Positions 9,707 to 21,283 of a DNA stretch of 64,000 nt are shown in pieces. The translations under genes and the position numbers were made by a program. Location of the stretch: the NCBI RefSeq assembly GCF_963678635.1, contig NC_087068.1, positions 38,899,649 to 38,963,648 of the forward strand, given 5' to 3'. The DNA is from Symsagittifera roscoffensis (Eukaryota; Xenacoelomorpha; Acoela; Convolutidae). The stretch's first letter is position 1; each line of letters begins with the position of its first letter. Under the pieces are notes generated by a model. It searched no databases and had not been told where the DNA came from. It saw only the letters and a list, made by a program, of their open reading frames with translations.

Positions 9707-11184
9707 ATGTCAGTGATGTCTGACACCACCGTCCAGGCGTGCCACCAGAGAGCGGTAGGAAGCAAGTCAAAGGAAAAGAGAGTCTCCGCCGTCATTCTGA
9801 ATGTGTACCAGAGTACTGGAATCGCCAAGGGAGATGGCTCAAGGCAGTCTCTAGAGAACCATGGAAAGCTGTATGAAATACGGAGGTTCTCCAACAAGAA
9901 ACTCAGCGAGGATCATGATGTACATCGCAACCTGGCTCTGGCAGAAGACTACTCAAGTTCCACAAAACGGGGAGAATATCAATATGTGTCTGGAGTGATG
10001 GGGATAGCTTACAACCCTGTCTTAGACTCAGAAGCTGAAAACGCTTGCATGAATTTTGAAGTGGCGGAATTGTTAAAGTTCTGGAAGGAGAAAATAGCTG
10101 AGATTGATCTGACGGTAGGGAAAGATCGAGCCTAGGTCTGCTACTTGAGAAGGTGCCGGAAATTATCAGTCGAACTAAGACCGGTCGAACTAAGACCGGG
10201 AAGCGGAGACGACGTGTTGTCTACGAATTTGGGGACCATTTGGAAGTTACTGAGAACATCTTGGTGCCCACATCCCTACGCGGGCCTGATCGAGGAAGTT
10301 AGGGAACGGGTGAGATTGTCGCCAACGAAGGATGAAGATTTGGGGATTTTCAACATTGTGCACAAATTGATCCTACCTCATCAAGGGGAATCGGAGGGAG
10401 CAACGAGCAAGCTGGAAAAGCTAGTAAAGAAGATGGAGCCGGGCAGCTGTCTGGACCTGGTATGTGGAGTAGAAGAGCTTTCTTGTGATGAACGGTCCTG
10501 TGTCAGAATACAATCCTTCCAGAGGGAGGATTTATCCACTTGGTTTGGAGACATCACGGAGAAGGAGAAGATCGAGGTGCAGATAATGGCTGAGTGTTAC
10601 GCTAGCACCACTGTAAAGGTAGCGATGGCATTGGGATTTTTCTCGAGTATGTGCAGTTTACAATCTTTAGAGATGCTGGAGTCCGAACACCATTTGGTGC
10701 CAGCGTTAAGCGTGGAGTCTTGGCCAGGAGTGTTGCAAATGATCCAGAAGCCCATCAGGGGATGGAAGATCGGTCTTGAGGCGGAGATGGGATTTCCTGT
10801 GAGCAAGGCTTACAATTTACCACCAGAGGCCTTCAAGAGACCCCTACTTACTCATCGTAATACGATAATCACGGGTTGGAAAAAGGTAGAGTGTCTCAAG
10901 ATAACATCAAAGTGAGGGAATCGATATTGGAGGAAGACTTGGCAAAGAACGTGAGCTTGAGCTTCCACAATTCTTTGTGCTTGAAAGAGAAATTGAAAGT
11001 GAAGGGTCTGCCGAATCAGACGAAAAGACTACAAGAGCAAAAGGAATGGGTGCGAGCCTACGAACAGCTGAAGGCATGGGAAGAGATCGTGATCAGTTCC
11101 GATGGTGAAGAAGAACTGGTGAGGCAAATTACGGTGTCGAGTGTGTCAGGTCCCAGTACCTCAAAGACGAGGGGCACGAACTGA
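9707..11184 (+). pseudogene. Three consecutive ORFs at the end of the corridor
   Basis: Frames 9707-10135, 10145-10915 and 10876-11184 follow one another with 9-base spacing and then a 40-base overlap. They look like parts of one protein of about 490 residues separated by frameshifts. The middle part is globular with several Cys (GSCLDLVCGVEELSCDERSC); the last is a charged helix. A local direct duplication near 10168-10199 (GTCGAACTAAGACCGG twice) lies at the start of the middle frame. No function is recognised. Confidence 0.4.
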
Positions 11185-12175
11185 ACAAGGTGTTCAGGGG
11201 TTGATTCTTGAGTCGTGAGCGGGGGAAAGAAAAAGGACTTGAGTAAGAACTCAGATGAAATCTGACGGCACGGAAAAGAAGTTTTAATAAAAACAAAAGT
11301 TATTGTTATTAGTATATTATATCTACTTCATAAATCAAAATGCTGCATGACAATTTTCTGACTGGGCAAAACAAAAGAAATTTTATTGATAGCTCACAAA
11401 GTGGAATTTCAGGGTGCAGGCGTTTGCAGACTTTGATTGCTGTTTAGCGATAATGTGACTATTTTGCATGGCTGTGAATTTTGGGGAGTAGATAAAGTTA
11501 AATCTGCTGCAAGCTTCTGTAAATGACCACTGGCACTGTATCTTGAGACGCACTCAACATCTTGGGGGCTCACTGACAGACAACGATACGCGATGAGGAC
11601 ATCGATCTTGAGTCCGGGGAGTTTGTGCCAGTCGGTCATATTTGGAAGTTTGACCTTGAGCAATGTTTAGTCTTGATTTTGAGGTGAAATGCAATTTTTC
11701 AAAAATTCGAATTAAGCATGTCATGCTCAAGTATCTCGCGACAACTGAAAAACGGAAAAATAGGATAAAAGGATCAAAGTACAATCGCGGGAAGGTAGTG
11801 CAAAAAATAGGAGCGTGAAATTGCTTTTCGCAATTTCGCCGTATAAATCGAACGAGAGTAAAGCTGTCTCATTCTTAGAGAAAGAACAAGTCGTGACGGG
11901 AAAAAAACAAAGAAGATCGAGTGGACCAGAGTGAACCTTCGGTGGAAAGGTGGACAGCTGAAGCTGCCCAATGGTCCAAACAGAAAACTTGTGTTTTGAG
12001 TTAAAACTTATTCACTTCAAACTTCTTGAGTTATACTTGATTACCGGATTAATTCTAGAGCTGCTTATTAACTTAGTTACTCAATTCTAGAAGTCGTTTC
12101 GGAAAGTAACTATCCAATTTAATTTTCTTGAGTGTGTTTTACATTATTATGTTGAGTTAGGGAGAGTTTTAGGTT
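11185..12175 (+). other. LTR-like right end of the corridor with TATA box
   Basis: Coding sense stops at 11184 and base composition falls towards that of the host. The segment holds a TATA-like GTATAAAT at about 11839-11846 followed by TCGAACGAGAG, several further CTTGAG words (11541, 11606, 12023, 12127), and a purine-rich stretch at 11880-11930. This arrangement suits a promoter-bearing 3' LTR, but without the 5' copy in the window neither its ends nor target duplications can be set. Confidence 0.4.
11839..11846 (+). promoter_or_regulatory. Candidate TATA box
   Basis: GTATAAAT, followed about 25-30 bases later by a pyrimidine-rich CTGTCTCATTC that could hold the start site. It lies in the LTR-like end of the corridor and points along the plus strand. 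Confidence 0.35.
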
Positions 12176-14733
12176 GATCTATCTAAAATGGACCAAAAGT
12201 CCACTGTCTAATAAAAAGTAACTGTATAAGTAAAGTTCCGACCCTGTTTTTAACGGCGTTCGTGTTTTTTGGGTATTTCGAGATCCAAGCATGGGGGCGT
12301 TCTTATTTTTAGAGTGGGGGGTATTTTGGTAGTAGCCTTTAAGCCAAAGTGAAACGAATTGGCTCCGACCGTTTGAGGTAGAAAAACACAAGAGATAGTG
12401 TCCCTGACTATCGAGCCAATGGTTATAGGGCCTATTTTTCATTAACCTCATGTGTGACTTAAGTAGGCGACTGTTACACGTATTTCATTCAGTACCTTAT
12501 TTGTGATGAAGAAACTTAACCAACCCTCAATAAAAAAGCAAACAATCTCAAATCTTTCAAACTTGGAGAAGTCCAGTTCTCGATATAAGGATGTTTTTGG
12601 GAGGAGCAAAATTCTCCGTTTCTTCTGTCAAATCCTATAAGGCAAAAAATCAATTTTAGTTTTGTTTTAAGAAGAATAACCGTTTACTTGGCGAATAGCA
12701 CAGTATGTTCCGTCAATAGTCTGTCAAAAACTAATTTTTTTTTCAAGTTAGTTTAGTTTTTTCGTGATGTGATAAAAGGATCTGACGTAAATCTTTACTT
12801 TATGATTCAACAGTCAAAGTAGAATATGCAAACTGAACAAAAGCATTTGTAGAAAATTAACTGGAAAAACAAAAAAAATATATATTAATTTTCAAATTCT
12901 TCTATAGAAAGTTTTCTAAACTTTTCTAACTTTTGATTCCAAAAATGGCACTAAGAAATTCAAAAGCTAATTTTATTTGCTTCAAGTTTAACTTTTAGGG
13001 CTTAAAATAAACATAAATAAGCTGTTGTAGCCTGCTCGATCCCTTCATTTGCACAAAGTTAAAATAAAAATTAAAAAAATTAAACAGTTTTTCTCGAATA
13101 TGAGATAACTTTCCCAATTTTTTTAAAATCGTATGAATTACGACTGAAAAGGCCGCAATTCTGTATATCACTCGACCCATTCCAATGATTAAAATGTAGT
13201 ATCTGATTTTGCTCGAAAAACAAAAGAAAATAAAACAAAAACAAACAAAATTAAAACACACCTGATTACAAATTTCCTCAAATATTTTAAATGGTCGGAA
13301 CAAGACCCAAACCTATTTTGGATAACAATACATCCACACGCTATATCAAGAGCAGTGTGAGATATTTCTCAAATGGTAACAAATTGCTGGTATAATTTAA
13401 GTAAATCTTCTGAGCTGTATTTTTCTGTCCCGCGATAGTTAATTATCCAATTTTGGTCAAAATGGCATTTTTCAAACCCTCTACTTTAACAAAAAAATAT
13501 TATAGGTGAAACTTTTTTCACTGAGCACAAGGCATCAATGCGTTTCAGAAGGAATCAAAATTTTGGTTAAAAAAACAGGCGAAATGAGTTAAAGGCTAAA
13601 TTTTGCTGAAGTAAATAAAACGGAAAATTGTAAATTGGCATTTTTATTCGCCTTTAACTACACCAAACTGGTCGTAAACAGTAATTTTCAAAGTACCGTA
13701 AACTCACAAAAAATAACTGCAGTTGTAACTTCTTTTATATTTTGAGCTTAGAAATTCTTTTTGAAAAAATTCCTTTGAAAACGGTCATATGAATATATTT
13801 TTAAAAACGGTCATTTCCAAATTGCCATTTTGTGCGCTTTATAATTTCTAAGTCAGTCAAAAACTGAATGTTTCAAAGCATCATATTTTCACAAAAAACA
13901 ATTGCAATTGTATTTTTTTGAAATTGCTTGAGCTCAGGGGATCAATATATTCAGACGCTTAAAAAAGTCCTTTACAAACTGTCATTTAAAAACCCGAGTA
14001 CAATTTTTTGAAGTGGGGGAAAGAAGATTTAAAAGAAGATTTTGTTTGAAATGCCAACGGTTTTTTGTCTTAAACGGAACGATTACAATCAAAGATAAAA
14101 TATGAGGGCGAGAGGAGTCCTTGTCTTTTGAATTAAATGAGCCGTTTAAATCTGTGAATTTTATATTCTCGCTTCTGATGTCTTTTTGATCGGTTTATTT
14201 TTCAAAATTATCAATGAAAACTATTCTTAGTATATTATTGGACCCGAGTGTAAAAGTGCTGCCCGCAAATACAAAAACAAATTGAGGAGCCAAAGTAACG
14301 ACAAAAAAAACAAATTGAGGGAAAGTTAAAAGGAATACAAAGACAGCATACTGATTGGTCGAAATCAACTAAGTCGCAACTCGCTGGTTTCTAATAAAAC
14401 GAAGTTATTGTCATTTATGCGTTGTCCGTAAAACTGCGAAGACGTAACCAATTTTTCTCTATGGGTTTCAATTTTAACTCAAAAATCAAACTTCACTGTT
14501 GAAAATATATTCTCGTTTTTGTCTACAGCTGATTCTCAAATCTCTGCACCCTCTTCGTTGCTATGAATAACTGTCGCCAGATCTAAGTTCAGTCGGACGT
14601 CTCAATAAAAACCGTTAAAATCCTGTCTTGTCATGTCTCGGCTTCACCTTTGTCATCAAGAGGGTTAGAAGAACCATGAACTTCATTTATTCAAGCATCA
14701 AAGAGGCAGCCCTGAAAAACGAACTCTACAGAG
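12176..14733. other. AT-rich gene-free stretch with dispersed repeat segments
   Basis: No coding sense was found on either strand. Two parts recur elsewhere in the window. About 13120-13270 matches about 61570-61720, and about 13480-13600 resembles the repeat family in the channel-gene intron (24.8 and 26.3 kb). The rest is A/T homopolymer-rich sequence with no visible structure. Confidence 0.6.
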
Positions 14734-14921
14734 ATGGAGAAAAAAGAAGGCACGCCACTTTTCAGGCAAAACCTACAGATGGCTTTGAAAAAAAATGAAA
14801 AAGTCAAAATGGATTTTGCCGGTTCGCTATTGAACGACCTAAATAGGGAGCCCTATTTTTTAGTGAAAATTGATAGCCTAATTGTTGTGATAAACTTATT
14901 AAATAGTTTCAGGGAGGGCAG

Positions 14922-15833
14922 ATGGATTCGATTAGTGATGCTACTGATGCAAATGGTATTTCAATTGAGAGAAACATAGATGTGCCGGGACTGAGGTATC
15001 ATGATCAGACTCCAGTATCAAAACCAACACCAAAACGACCAAATATTGTACTGAGCCCATGTGACGAAGAAAATTCAGAGGACGATGTGACTGGGAAGCT
15101 GAAGCATACCATTGAAGAGTCAATGAAGTTGTTGATACCCAGCCTTGTAGAGCAAATCAAAGCGCAACTAATGACTGCAATCAACGTCGCTGTTGAGTCC
15201 GCTATAAACAACATGAAGAAGGAAATCATCTCATCCTCCAAATTGGAAATATTATCTCAGGCGAATATCAGCTATCTTAGGACTTTGTCTGAAGCAGAAA
15301 AACTTGAATCATATAATCGACGAGATAACCTAAGAACTCTAGGAATCCCCGAGTGTTTGGAAGGGGAGAATAATCGTGAAAACTTTGATACAACAATAGC
15401 GAAGGTAGTGGAGATTTCTCATGATATTGGTGCAAAAGTGCAAGCGGTCAGATATCTCAAAACTCATCGATTGCCATCTCGTTCAAATAGAGGCAAACCA
15501 ATTACCGTTCGTTTCGCCAGAAGAATCGCCAAAATCAACTTGCTGCGAAACAAAAAAAAGATGGCAGATAAAGAAGGTTTGAAAAATATAAGCGTCTTTG
15601 AAGACTTATCAAAGGCTCGTGTCAATTTCATAAAAATGATGAAGAGTGATTGCCGAATTAAATCTGCGTGGACCCGAGAAGGTGAAATCCATTTTATATG
15701 GAAGGCAGACGAGCGACTATATCGTATCGATGGACTTTATGAAGGCGGGAGTTCCTTGAAATACAGATTTCAAGATGTGATGAATTGCTTCCAAAGTGTT
15801 TTCCATGAGGCAGGAGATAAAGGAGGATCGTAA
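14922..15833 (+). CDS. Non-LTR retrotransposon ORF1 (nucleic-acid chaperone type)
   Basis: A 303-codon intact ORF. Residues 45-120 form a predicted helical, coiled-coil-like region with few prolines. Residues about 125-235 contain the hallmarks of the L1-ORF1-like RRM and C-terminal domain: ESYNRRDNLRTLGIPE, a KPITVRFARRIAKINLL block, and VFEDLSKARVNFIKMMK. Such proteins trimerise and coat the element RNA. There is no zinc knuckle at the end. The reading frame is unbroken although ORF2 is not. It overlaps the start of ORF2 by about 29 bases. Confidence 0.7.
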   Translation: MDSISDATDANGISIERNIDVPGLRYHDQTPVSKPTPKRPNIVLSPCDEENSEDDVTGKLKHTIEESMKLLIPSLVEQIKAQLMTAINVAVESAINNMKKEIISSSKLEILSQANISYLRTLSEAEKLESYNRRDNLRTLGIPECLEGENNRENFDTTIAKVVEISHDIGAKVQAVRYLKTHRLPSRSNRGKPITVRFARRIAKINLLRNKKKMADKEGLKNISVFEDLSKARVNFIKMMKSDCRIKSAWTREGEIHFIWKADERLYRIDGLYEGGSSLKYRFQDVMNCFQSVFHEAGDKGGS

Positions 15834-16886
15834 GCAATCTAGTGATGTTAAAGTCGTTAATTCAAAACCAAATATTTCACAGAATAACAGTACTTCAATT
15901 AAAAAAACTGAAAATTCCAAAGTTTCGGTGCTACATTTAACAATAAGATCTTTAAAACTGCACTTTGACAAATTGGAAGCACTTATTCTAAGACTTGAGT
16001 CTCCACCTGATATAATTTGTATAACGGAAACTTGGTTAACAAAAAATGATCCAACTGAAAGCTGGTTAATCAATGGTTATAATCAGTATTTTACAAAAAA
16101 TCGCGAAACACCTGGTGGTGGTGTAATGATCCAAGCAAGAAACACATGCTGCTTGCTGAATCAACGGGATTCATTTTCAGAAGAAAGCCTAATAGTTGAT
16201 ATCTCAAAAATGGCTATAAAATCTCATTATGTGTGGTTTATAACCCACCAAAATCAAACAAAATGCAATTCATTGATAGGCTTGATGAGTTTTTGGAAAA
16301 CTCAAAAATTGCAAATCATCCGTTCATTCTTTGTGGTGATCTTAACATTGATATAATACCTGATAACTTACTGAGCAAAAATTATTTAAATTGTATTCAT
16401 TCAAATGGTTTTTCGATAAATGGTCGTGAACCAACTCGCGTTACAGCTGCCTCTTCAACTTGTTTGGGTCATTTCATTTTCGATAATTTAACTGAACCTC
16501 ATTCAATGGTACTAAATAGTGAACATTTATCAGATCATTATCCAATACACTTGGAATGGGTCATAAAGTGTCAAATTGTTAATAATGAAATTCCGTTTCG
16601 CGATACATCATTCCTAAAAAGTCGGAGCCAAGTTGAAGAAATTTTAAAAATTGCGGAAAGTAAATTGGCCTCATATAAAATAGTAATTTTTGAAATGAAT
16701 GATGCAGATGCAGCTTCCAATTTGTTCGCAAAATCTTTCGAAGAGGTATTGAATATATTTGCACCATTAAAAACCAAGAAAAATTTGGTCACAAAGCAAC
16801 CTGCCTGGTACACAAATAAACTTAAAAACCTTAAGACAAAGCGAAATATTGCACACAGAAAATGCTTCAAACGTTCAGAAGTTTAA
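15805..16886 (+). pseudogene. ORF2 endonuclease domain, frameshifted
   Basis: From the ATG at 15805 the frame carries ICITETWL (catalytic Glu) and GGGV. A frameshift near 16210-16235 leads to the second frame with LCGDLNIDII (catalytic Asp and Asn) and SDHYPIHLEW (catalytic Asp-His). These are the ordered motifs of EEP/APE-type endonucleases that nick target DNA for retrotransposition. One change is notable: the usual asparagine of the N-x-R-S block is threonine here (LTIRSL). The piece ends in a basic stretch at 16886, where another frameshift occurs. Confidence 0.75.
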
Positions 16887-18755
16887 GAGATCGTTTTGAC
16901 AAAGAAATAAAATTATCTAAAAAAAATTATTATTGGAATAAATTAAAAAACTGTATAGGAGACTCAAGGCAAACATATAAAATTTTAAACGATATCAGTG
17001 GTAAAAGTAACAAAAACAGCAAGATTCTTCTATTGCAATCATGCATTGATGAAAACGATAATGCAACAGAAAGAGATGTTGCTGATAAATTTAACTATTT
17101 TTTCACCAATGTTGGAAAAGGACTTCAAAATGATGTCCCTAATGTTGATAGGTTTAACGTTGAATATGTTCCATATTCCATGCTTCTGAAAAAAAAAAAT
17201 TCGAAAAAGAAGTTTTTAAAGTCCTAAATGACCTAGATAATAAAAGCTCGTCCGGTGATGATAACATCAGTAACATTATTGTGAAAACTTCAGCGAAGGT
17301 CGTGGCACCATATCTAAGCTTCTTAATAAACTTATCATTCACAAAAGGCGTGTTTCCTAAAGAACTTTGTAAAGCAAAAGTACTGCCGCTTCATAAAGAT
17401 GGATCAAAACTTGGTGAGAACAATTATAGACCAATTTCACTTTTAATTGTTTGGAGTAAAATCTATGAGCGCATTATGTATAACCGTATTTACTCTTATT
17501 TAGAGAATTTTTTTCTCTTTCATGCAAAACAATTTGGTTTTCGTAATAAGCATAGCACAATTGATGCACTTGCTGAACTTACCGAAAGAATTAGAATGTA
17601 TCCTTCTTCGAATGAAATTTTTAGTTTTTTCCTTGACTTGAAGAAAGCTTTTGACACTATTGACCATAATATTTTGCTATACAAATTGAATATGCATGGG
17701 TTTAGGGGTATCTGTTTAAAATGGTTGAGCTCATATCTCAGTAATCGCATACAGCGAGTTGTAGTAAATGGTGTTTCATCTAGCTGGAGTAAAACAGAAT
17801 GTGGTGTACCACAAGGCTCAATTTTAGGTCCCTTGCTTTTTCTATTATATATAAATGACCTCCCTAAAGCATGCGAAACATCGGAAGTTTTGCTATTCAA
17901 AGACGATACGAATCTAACATCAATAGGTTGTCAAATAATTTTACGTTCAAAAAGACATGACGTCTTTAAATAACTGGCTACATGCAAATAAATTGGTGAG
18001 TAACCTATCCAAAACAGTTCAATTGAAAGTAAAATTAAGTGCTTCCAACCAATTATTTCACTTAAACTCTTGCTCGATAAATACGAAACCTGTTTGTAAA
18101 TATGTAGGCATTTACATAGACTCCAAATTTTCTTTTAAAAGTCATATCGATTTCGTCAAAAAGAAACTTAGTACACAATGCGGTATAGTTTCAAAGCTAC
18201 GGCACTAGGTGCCGAGATCTCAAATGATCGAATACTACAGTAGCAATGTCCTTCCCATTCTCCAGTATGGCATTTTAATTTATGGATGCTGCAGCTATTC
18301 GCAGCTGGAACAACTTTATGTTTTACAAAAGAAAATCCTCAAATTCATTTTTTTCAGAAAACGTCGAGATCGTAGTTATGATATTTTTGAAAAATATAGT
18401 TTGTTAACCGTTTATGAGTATCATCTCTATGAGCTATTAAAATTTGTTCTTAAATCACTTATTGGAGTTCATAATGATAGCTTTCTGAATGATTTATTTG
18501 TTTTTCAAAATGCAAAAAAAAGATACTAGAAATTCTGATAGCAGCCTTCTGTTCGAACCATTTAGTAAACGCAAAATTGAGCGCTTCTCGATTCGATATC
18601 GCGCTTGTAAACTTTTTAATAAGCTGCGGGTTCTGAATTTGATACCTGCACACGTCAAAAGTTGTTCTTTTTCAGAAATTTCGGCAATTTACCATTCTTT
18701 GAAAATATACCTGGTACAAAACCATGAATTAGTGAAACATATATTTGGCTTATAA
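16862..18755 (+). pseudogene. ORF2 reverse transcriptase and C-terminal part, broken
   Basis: Sense runs through 16862-17227, 17281-17973, 17957-18208 and 18209-18755 in changing frames. RT blocks are clear: [61 protein letters not shown], and the active-site block LLFKDDTNL. The usual alanine of FADD is lysine, although both aspartates remain. A poly-A run near 17190 causes one shift. A TAG at 18206-18208 interrupts the thumb region in frame. The downstream sense includes a tyrosine-rich C-terminal region typical of the superfamily. Confidence 0.8.
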
Positions 18756-19250
18756 AAAAAACCGTTGGTTGCATGCTACAGGACAACCAACTATATGTCA
18801 GCTTTTTCGTGTAACAAAATGACCTCCCAAATCTTTCTAGTTTTCGAGATATTAAGGTTTTTTGATTTTTTTTGGATTTTTCTCACTAATTTTTTTTTTG
18901 AAAAACATGGAAAAAAAAAATTATACATATAATATTACAGCGCCCTGGAACTATTGTTAAGTTTGGTACTAATTCAATAGCTATTTGATGTCAACATAAA
19001 TTTATAAATAGATATATACATTTTTCTTTTCACGAGCTGTAGCTTTTGTATTTAAATAAAAATATATTTGCTCGTATTGTTTAATTTGATTTGTTTCATT
19101 AGAGATTTTTAATTTGAATAGAAGAGTAGACTTTTAGTGGACCAACGGGTCCCGTTGTCTATCCGTTCCTGCTTTAAATGTGGTAAATTTAAGTATGCTG
19201 ATATATTGTTTATAAAAAGAAAAATATATTCTTTCTTTCTTTCTCGATAA
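18756..19250 (+). other. 3' UTR and TTCT tail of the non-LTR element
   Basis: AT-rich sequence with no ORF, ending in a more G+C-rich segment (19138-19170, with GGGTCCCGTTGTC) and four TTCT units at 19229-19244. The terminal region of such elements is what their own reverse transcriptase recognises; the simple repeat marks the 3' junction. Confidence 0.6.
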
Positions 19251-20593
19251 GTGGTCAAAACTCTATCAGCAAAAGCAATGTCAAAAACAACGATAGACAG
19301 CGATCAAATTTATGCAAAAGTAAATATCAAATAACTAAACAATCGGGAAAATTAGATCAGAAAACGTTTCGAGCAAAAAAAAAATTTCAAACGTTTGGTA
19401 AAACAAATCAGATTAAACTCCGTTTCGCGCCAGGAGATGATCAAAATCTAGAGGGTTGTCTAAAAACGGTTCAAACACCTAAACGAAGGCTTGCAGTAAT
19501 GCGAGTTCACTCAAGAGGCACAACGTTCAAAATAGCATCGGAGGTAGCCAAAATAGTTTAAAAAAAATTCTAAAACATCACACGGATTAACAAAGAAAAT
19601 TATCAAATAAAGCACATTTAGAATGAAAACTGAATACCGCCTTATCAAACATAGCGACGACATGTTCGCCTAAAAACATGAATTAGGAAAACTCAAAAAC
19701 GATTGTTTATTAAAGAAATCTGATGCACCCATCCTTGTCAGCAAAGCTTACAAACAATGTGCAACAATGGTCGCAAGACAAAGAGGTGACCATAAAAAGA
19801 AGACTCACAGAAAAAATACACGAAACAATCTAAAACTCTACACCGTTCAATAAAAATGATGGAAAAACAATGAGAACGAGACTTTCAATAAACAAAAACA
19901 AATTGAAATAGATAGAACAAGCTGCATCAAAATGGTACGCGTGGACACAAAAAAAAAGATCCAACAATTTTGTACACAAATACAAAATAACAGACAGTAA
20001 AATACTTACTTACAGACAGCATAACACCCAATATTTATGGAGAATGAAAAAACTAGAAACAGCTATTTAGATAGAAAAACAAGAAGAAACGCCAAAAATT
20101 GCTCAGAAATTTGAAAAACGCAGACAAAAGGGCAGAGAAAAAACCATAGACAAACCCCAGACCAAATACTGAGCTGGAGGAAAGCTACCTGCGAGAATCT
20201 CATTAAAAGGCAATCAGTTTAGGAGACCAGTTAGGCCAGTGAAGAAAAATTGACTGAAAGTAACATTTGAAACGATCTCAGAGTTAGAGGCCTCAACGAA
20301 GGATGACTAGTCATCAAATTTGGAAACAACCGCGCCATTGCCAAAAAGAGTCCACACAAAGAGGATGCCGATACAGTCAATCGATATGCAAGACTGATGA
20401 AATCTTCGTTCATGAAGACGTCGATTCACCTGCAAACAACATGAGGAAACAAAGCACTCAAAGCAATCACCAACGAAATTGATCGCAACAAAAAGTTGCC
20501 AAGTTTCAAGCGTGAGTGAAAATTCTTGATACAATAAAGGCGCAGGAAAAAAGCTAGAATTAGAACATTATCATACGCTTCCGAATAACCAAC

Positions 20594-20812
20594 TTGATCT
20601 AATGAGTCTCTTCGAAAAACAATTTTTGGCTTAAATCAGCAGAATCTAGAGAAATTGCGATAATATGCGACCATTTGATGAAGCTTTTGCAATCTACTTT
20701 GACTTAAAAAACCCTATGTTGCAAAAACTCCTCTGGGATTTGAATTTTTATCTCTGAATTAACATTTGCGGAATTAGTTTTTGGTGTACAGTTGTTCTCC
20801 ATTTCAGAGTGA
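20594..20812. repeat. Direct repeat, copy 1
   Basis: Shares ATGAGTCTCTTCGAAAAA, a GAGAAA-TGCGATAA block and GTTGTTCTCCATTTCAGAGT, in the same order, with 21121-21283. The word GGGGGTAACTTTTGAT also recurs, at 20879 after copy 1 and at 21283 after copy 2. Confidence 0.75.
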
Positions 20813-21120
20813 TTTGCAATAAATTGAGGTTCATGCGACCAAAAACTATATACTTAAATGTTACTTGCTGCTAAAATTGGGGGTAACTTTTGATTTATAA
20901 TTCAATGTATAATTTATATTCAAATGGTCGGTCAGAATACTTGAAGGCATCAGTACGAGAAATGTACAGAATGCTTCACGTAAGGAGGGGTAGAGAAGAT
21001 TCGTTGTCGAAGAGCTGTTTCTCTTAATGTGTTTCAAGAGTTTTTTCTTACATCGCCTGGCAATCCATTTGGAATCAAGATTCAGCAGAAAGCTATCATT
21101 AACTCCCGCATGGCAAACTC

Positions 21121-21283
21121 GATCCAATGAGTCTCTTCGAAAAAAATCTTTGGCCAAAATTAGCATCATCAAGAGAAACTGCGATAACCCAAAATTGCAA
21201 AACTTTGCTGGTCCTTGAATTATTGTCTCATAACAAACATATGTGGAAAAAAATATTGCTCAGTTGTTCTCCATTTCAGAGTG
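21121..21283. repeat. Direct repeat, copy 2
   Basis: Diverged second copy of 20594-20812, shorter by small deletions. The copies lie about 500 bases apart in the same orientation, so they could be ends or internal parts of an old insertion. Confidence 0.75.

Larger units (their letters stand above)
1..12175 (+). mobile_element. Decayed Ty3/gypsy-type element corridor with many extra ORFs
   Basis: This 12-kb stretch is clearly richer in G and C than everything to its right, and nearly all plausible coding sense lies on the plus strand. It begins inside a gypsy-type pol (integrase) and continues through further ORFs, each broken by frameshifts and in-frame stops, to an LTR-like end with a TATA box near 11839. 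No gag, protease or reverse transcriptase is inside the window; they would lie to the left. Whether this is one very large element or two elements separated at about 2.85-3.34 kb cannot be decided here. The uniform base use, shared strand and shared enrichment for the word CTTGAG argue that the parts travelled together. Confidence 0.6.
14734..19250 (+). mobile_element. Dead non-LTR retrotransposon of jockey/CR1 type
   Basis: Order of parts: RRM-like ORF1, an ORF2 with apurinic-type endonuclease then reverse transcriptase, an AT-rich 3' UTR, and a short TTCT tail at 19229-19244. That order and the simple-repeat tail are typical of CR1/L2/jockey-superfamily elements. ORF2 is split by at least five frameshifts or stops, so this copy cannot move. 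The 5' end is uncertain; the left limit given is only the first ORF-like sense. Confidence 0.75.

Noticed and set aside
19260-20540. Possible A-rich retroelement remnant
   Set aside because: Base bias resembles the LTR element, but no motif of gag, RT or integrase could be read in any frame.
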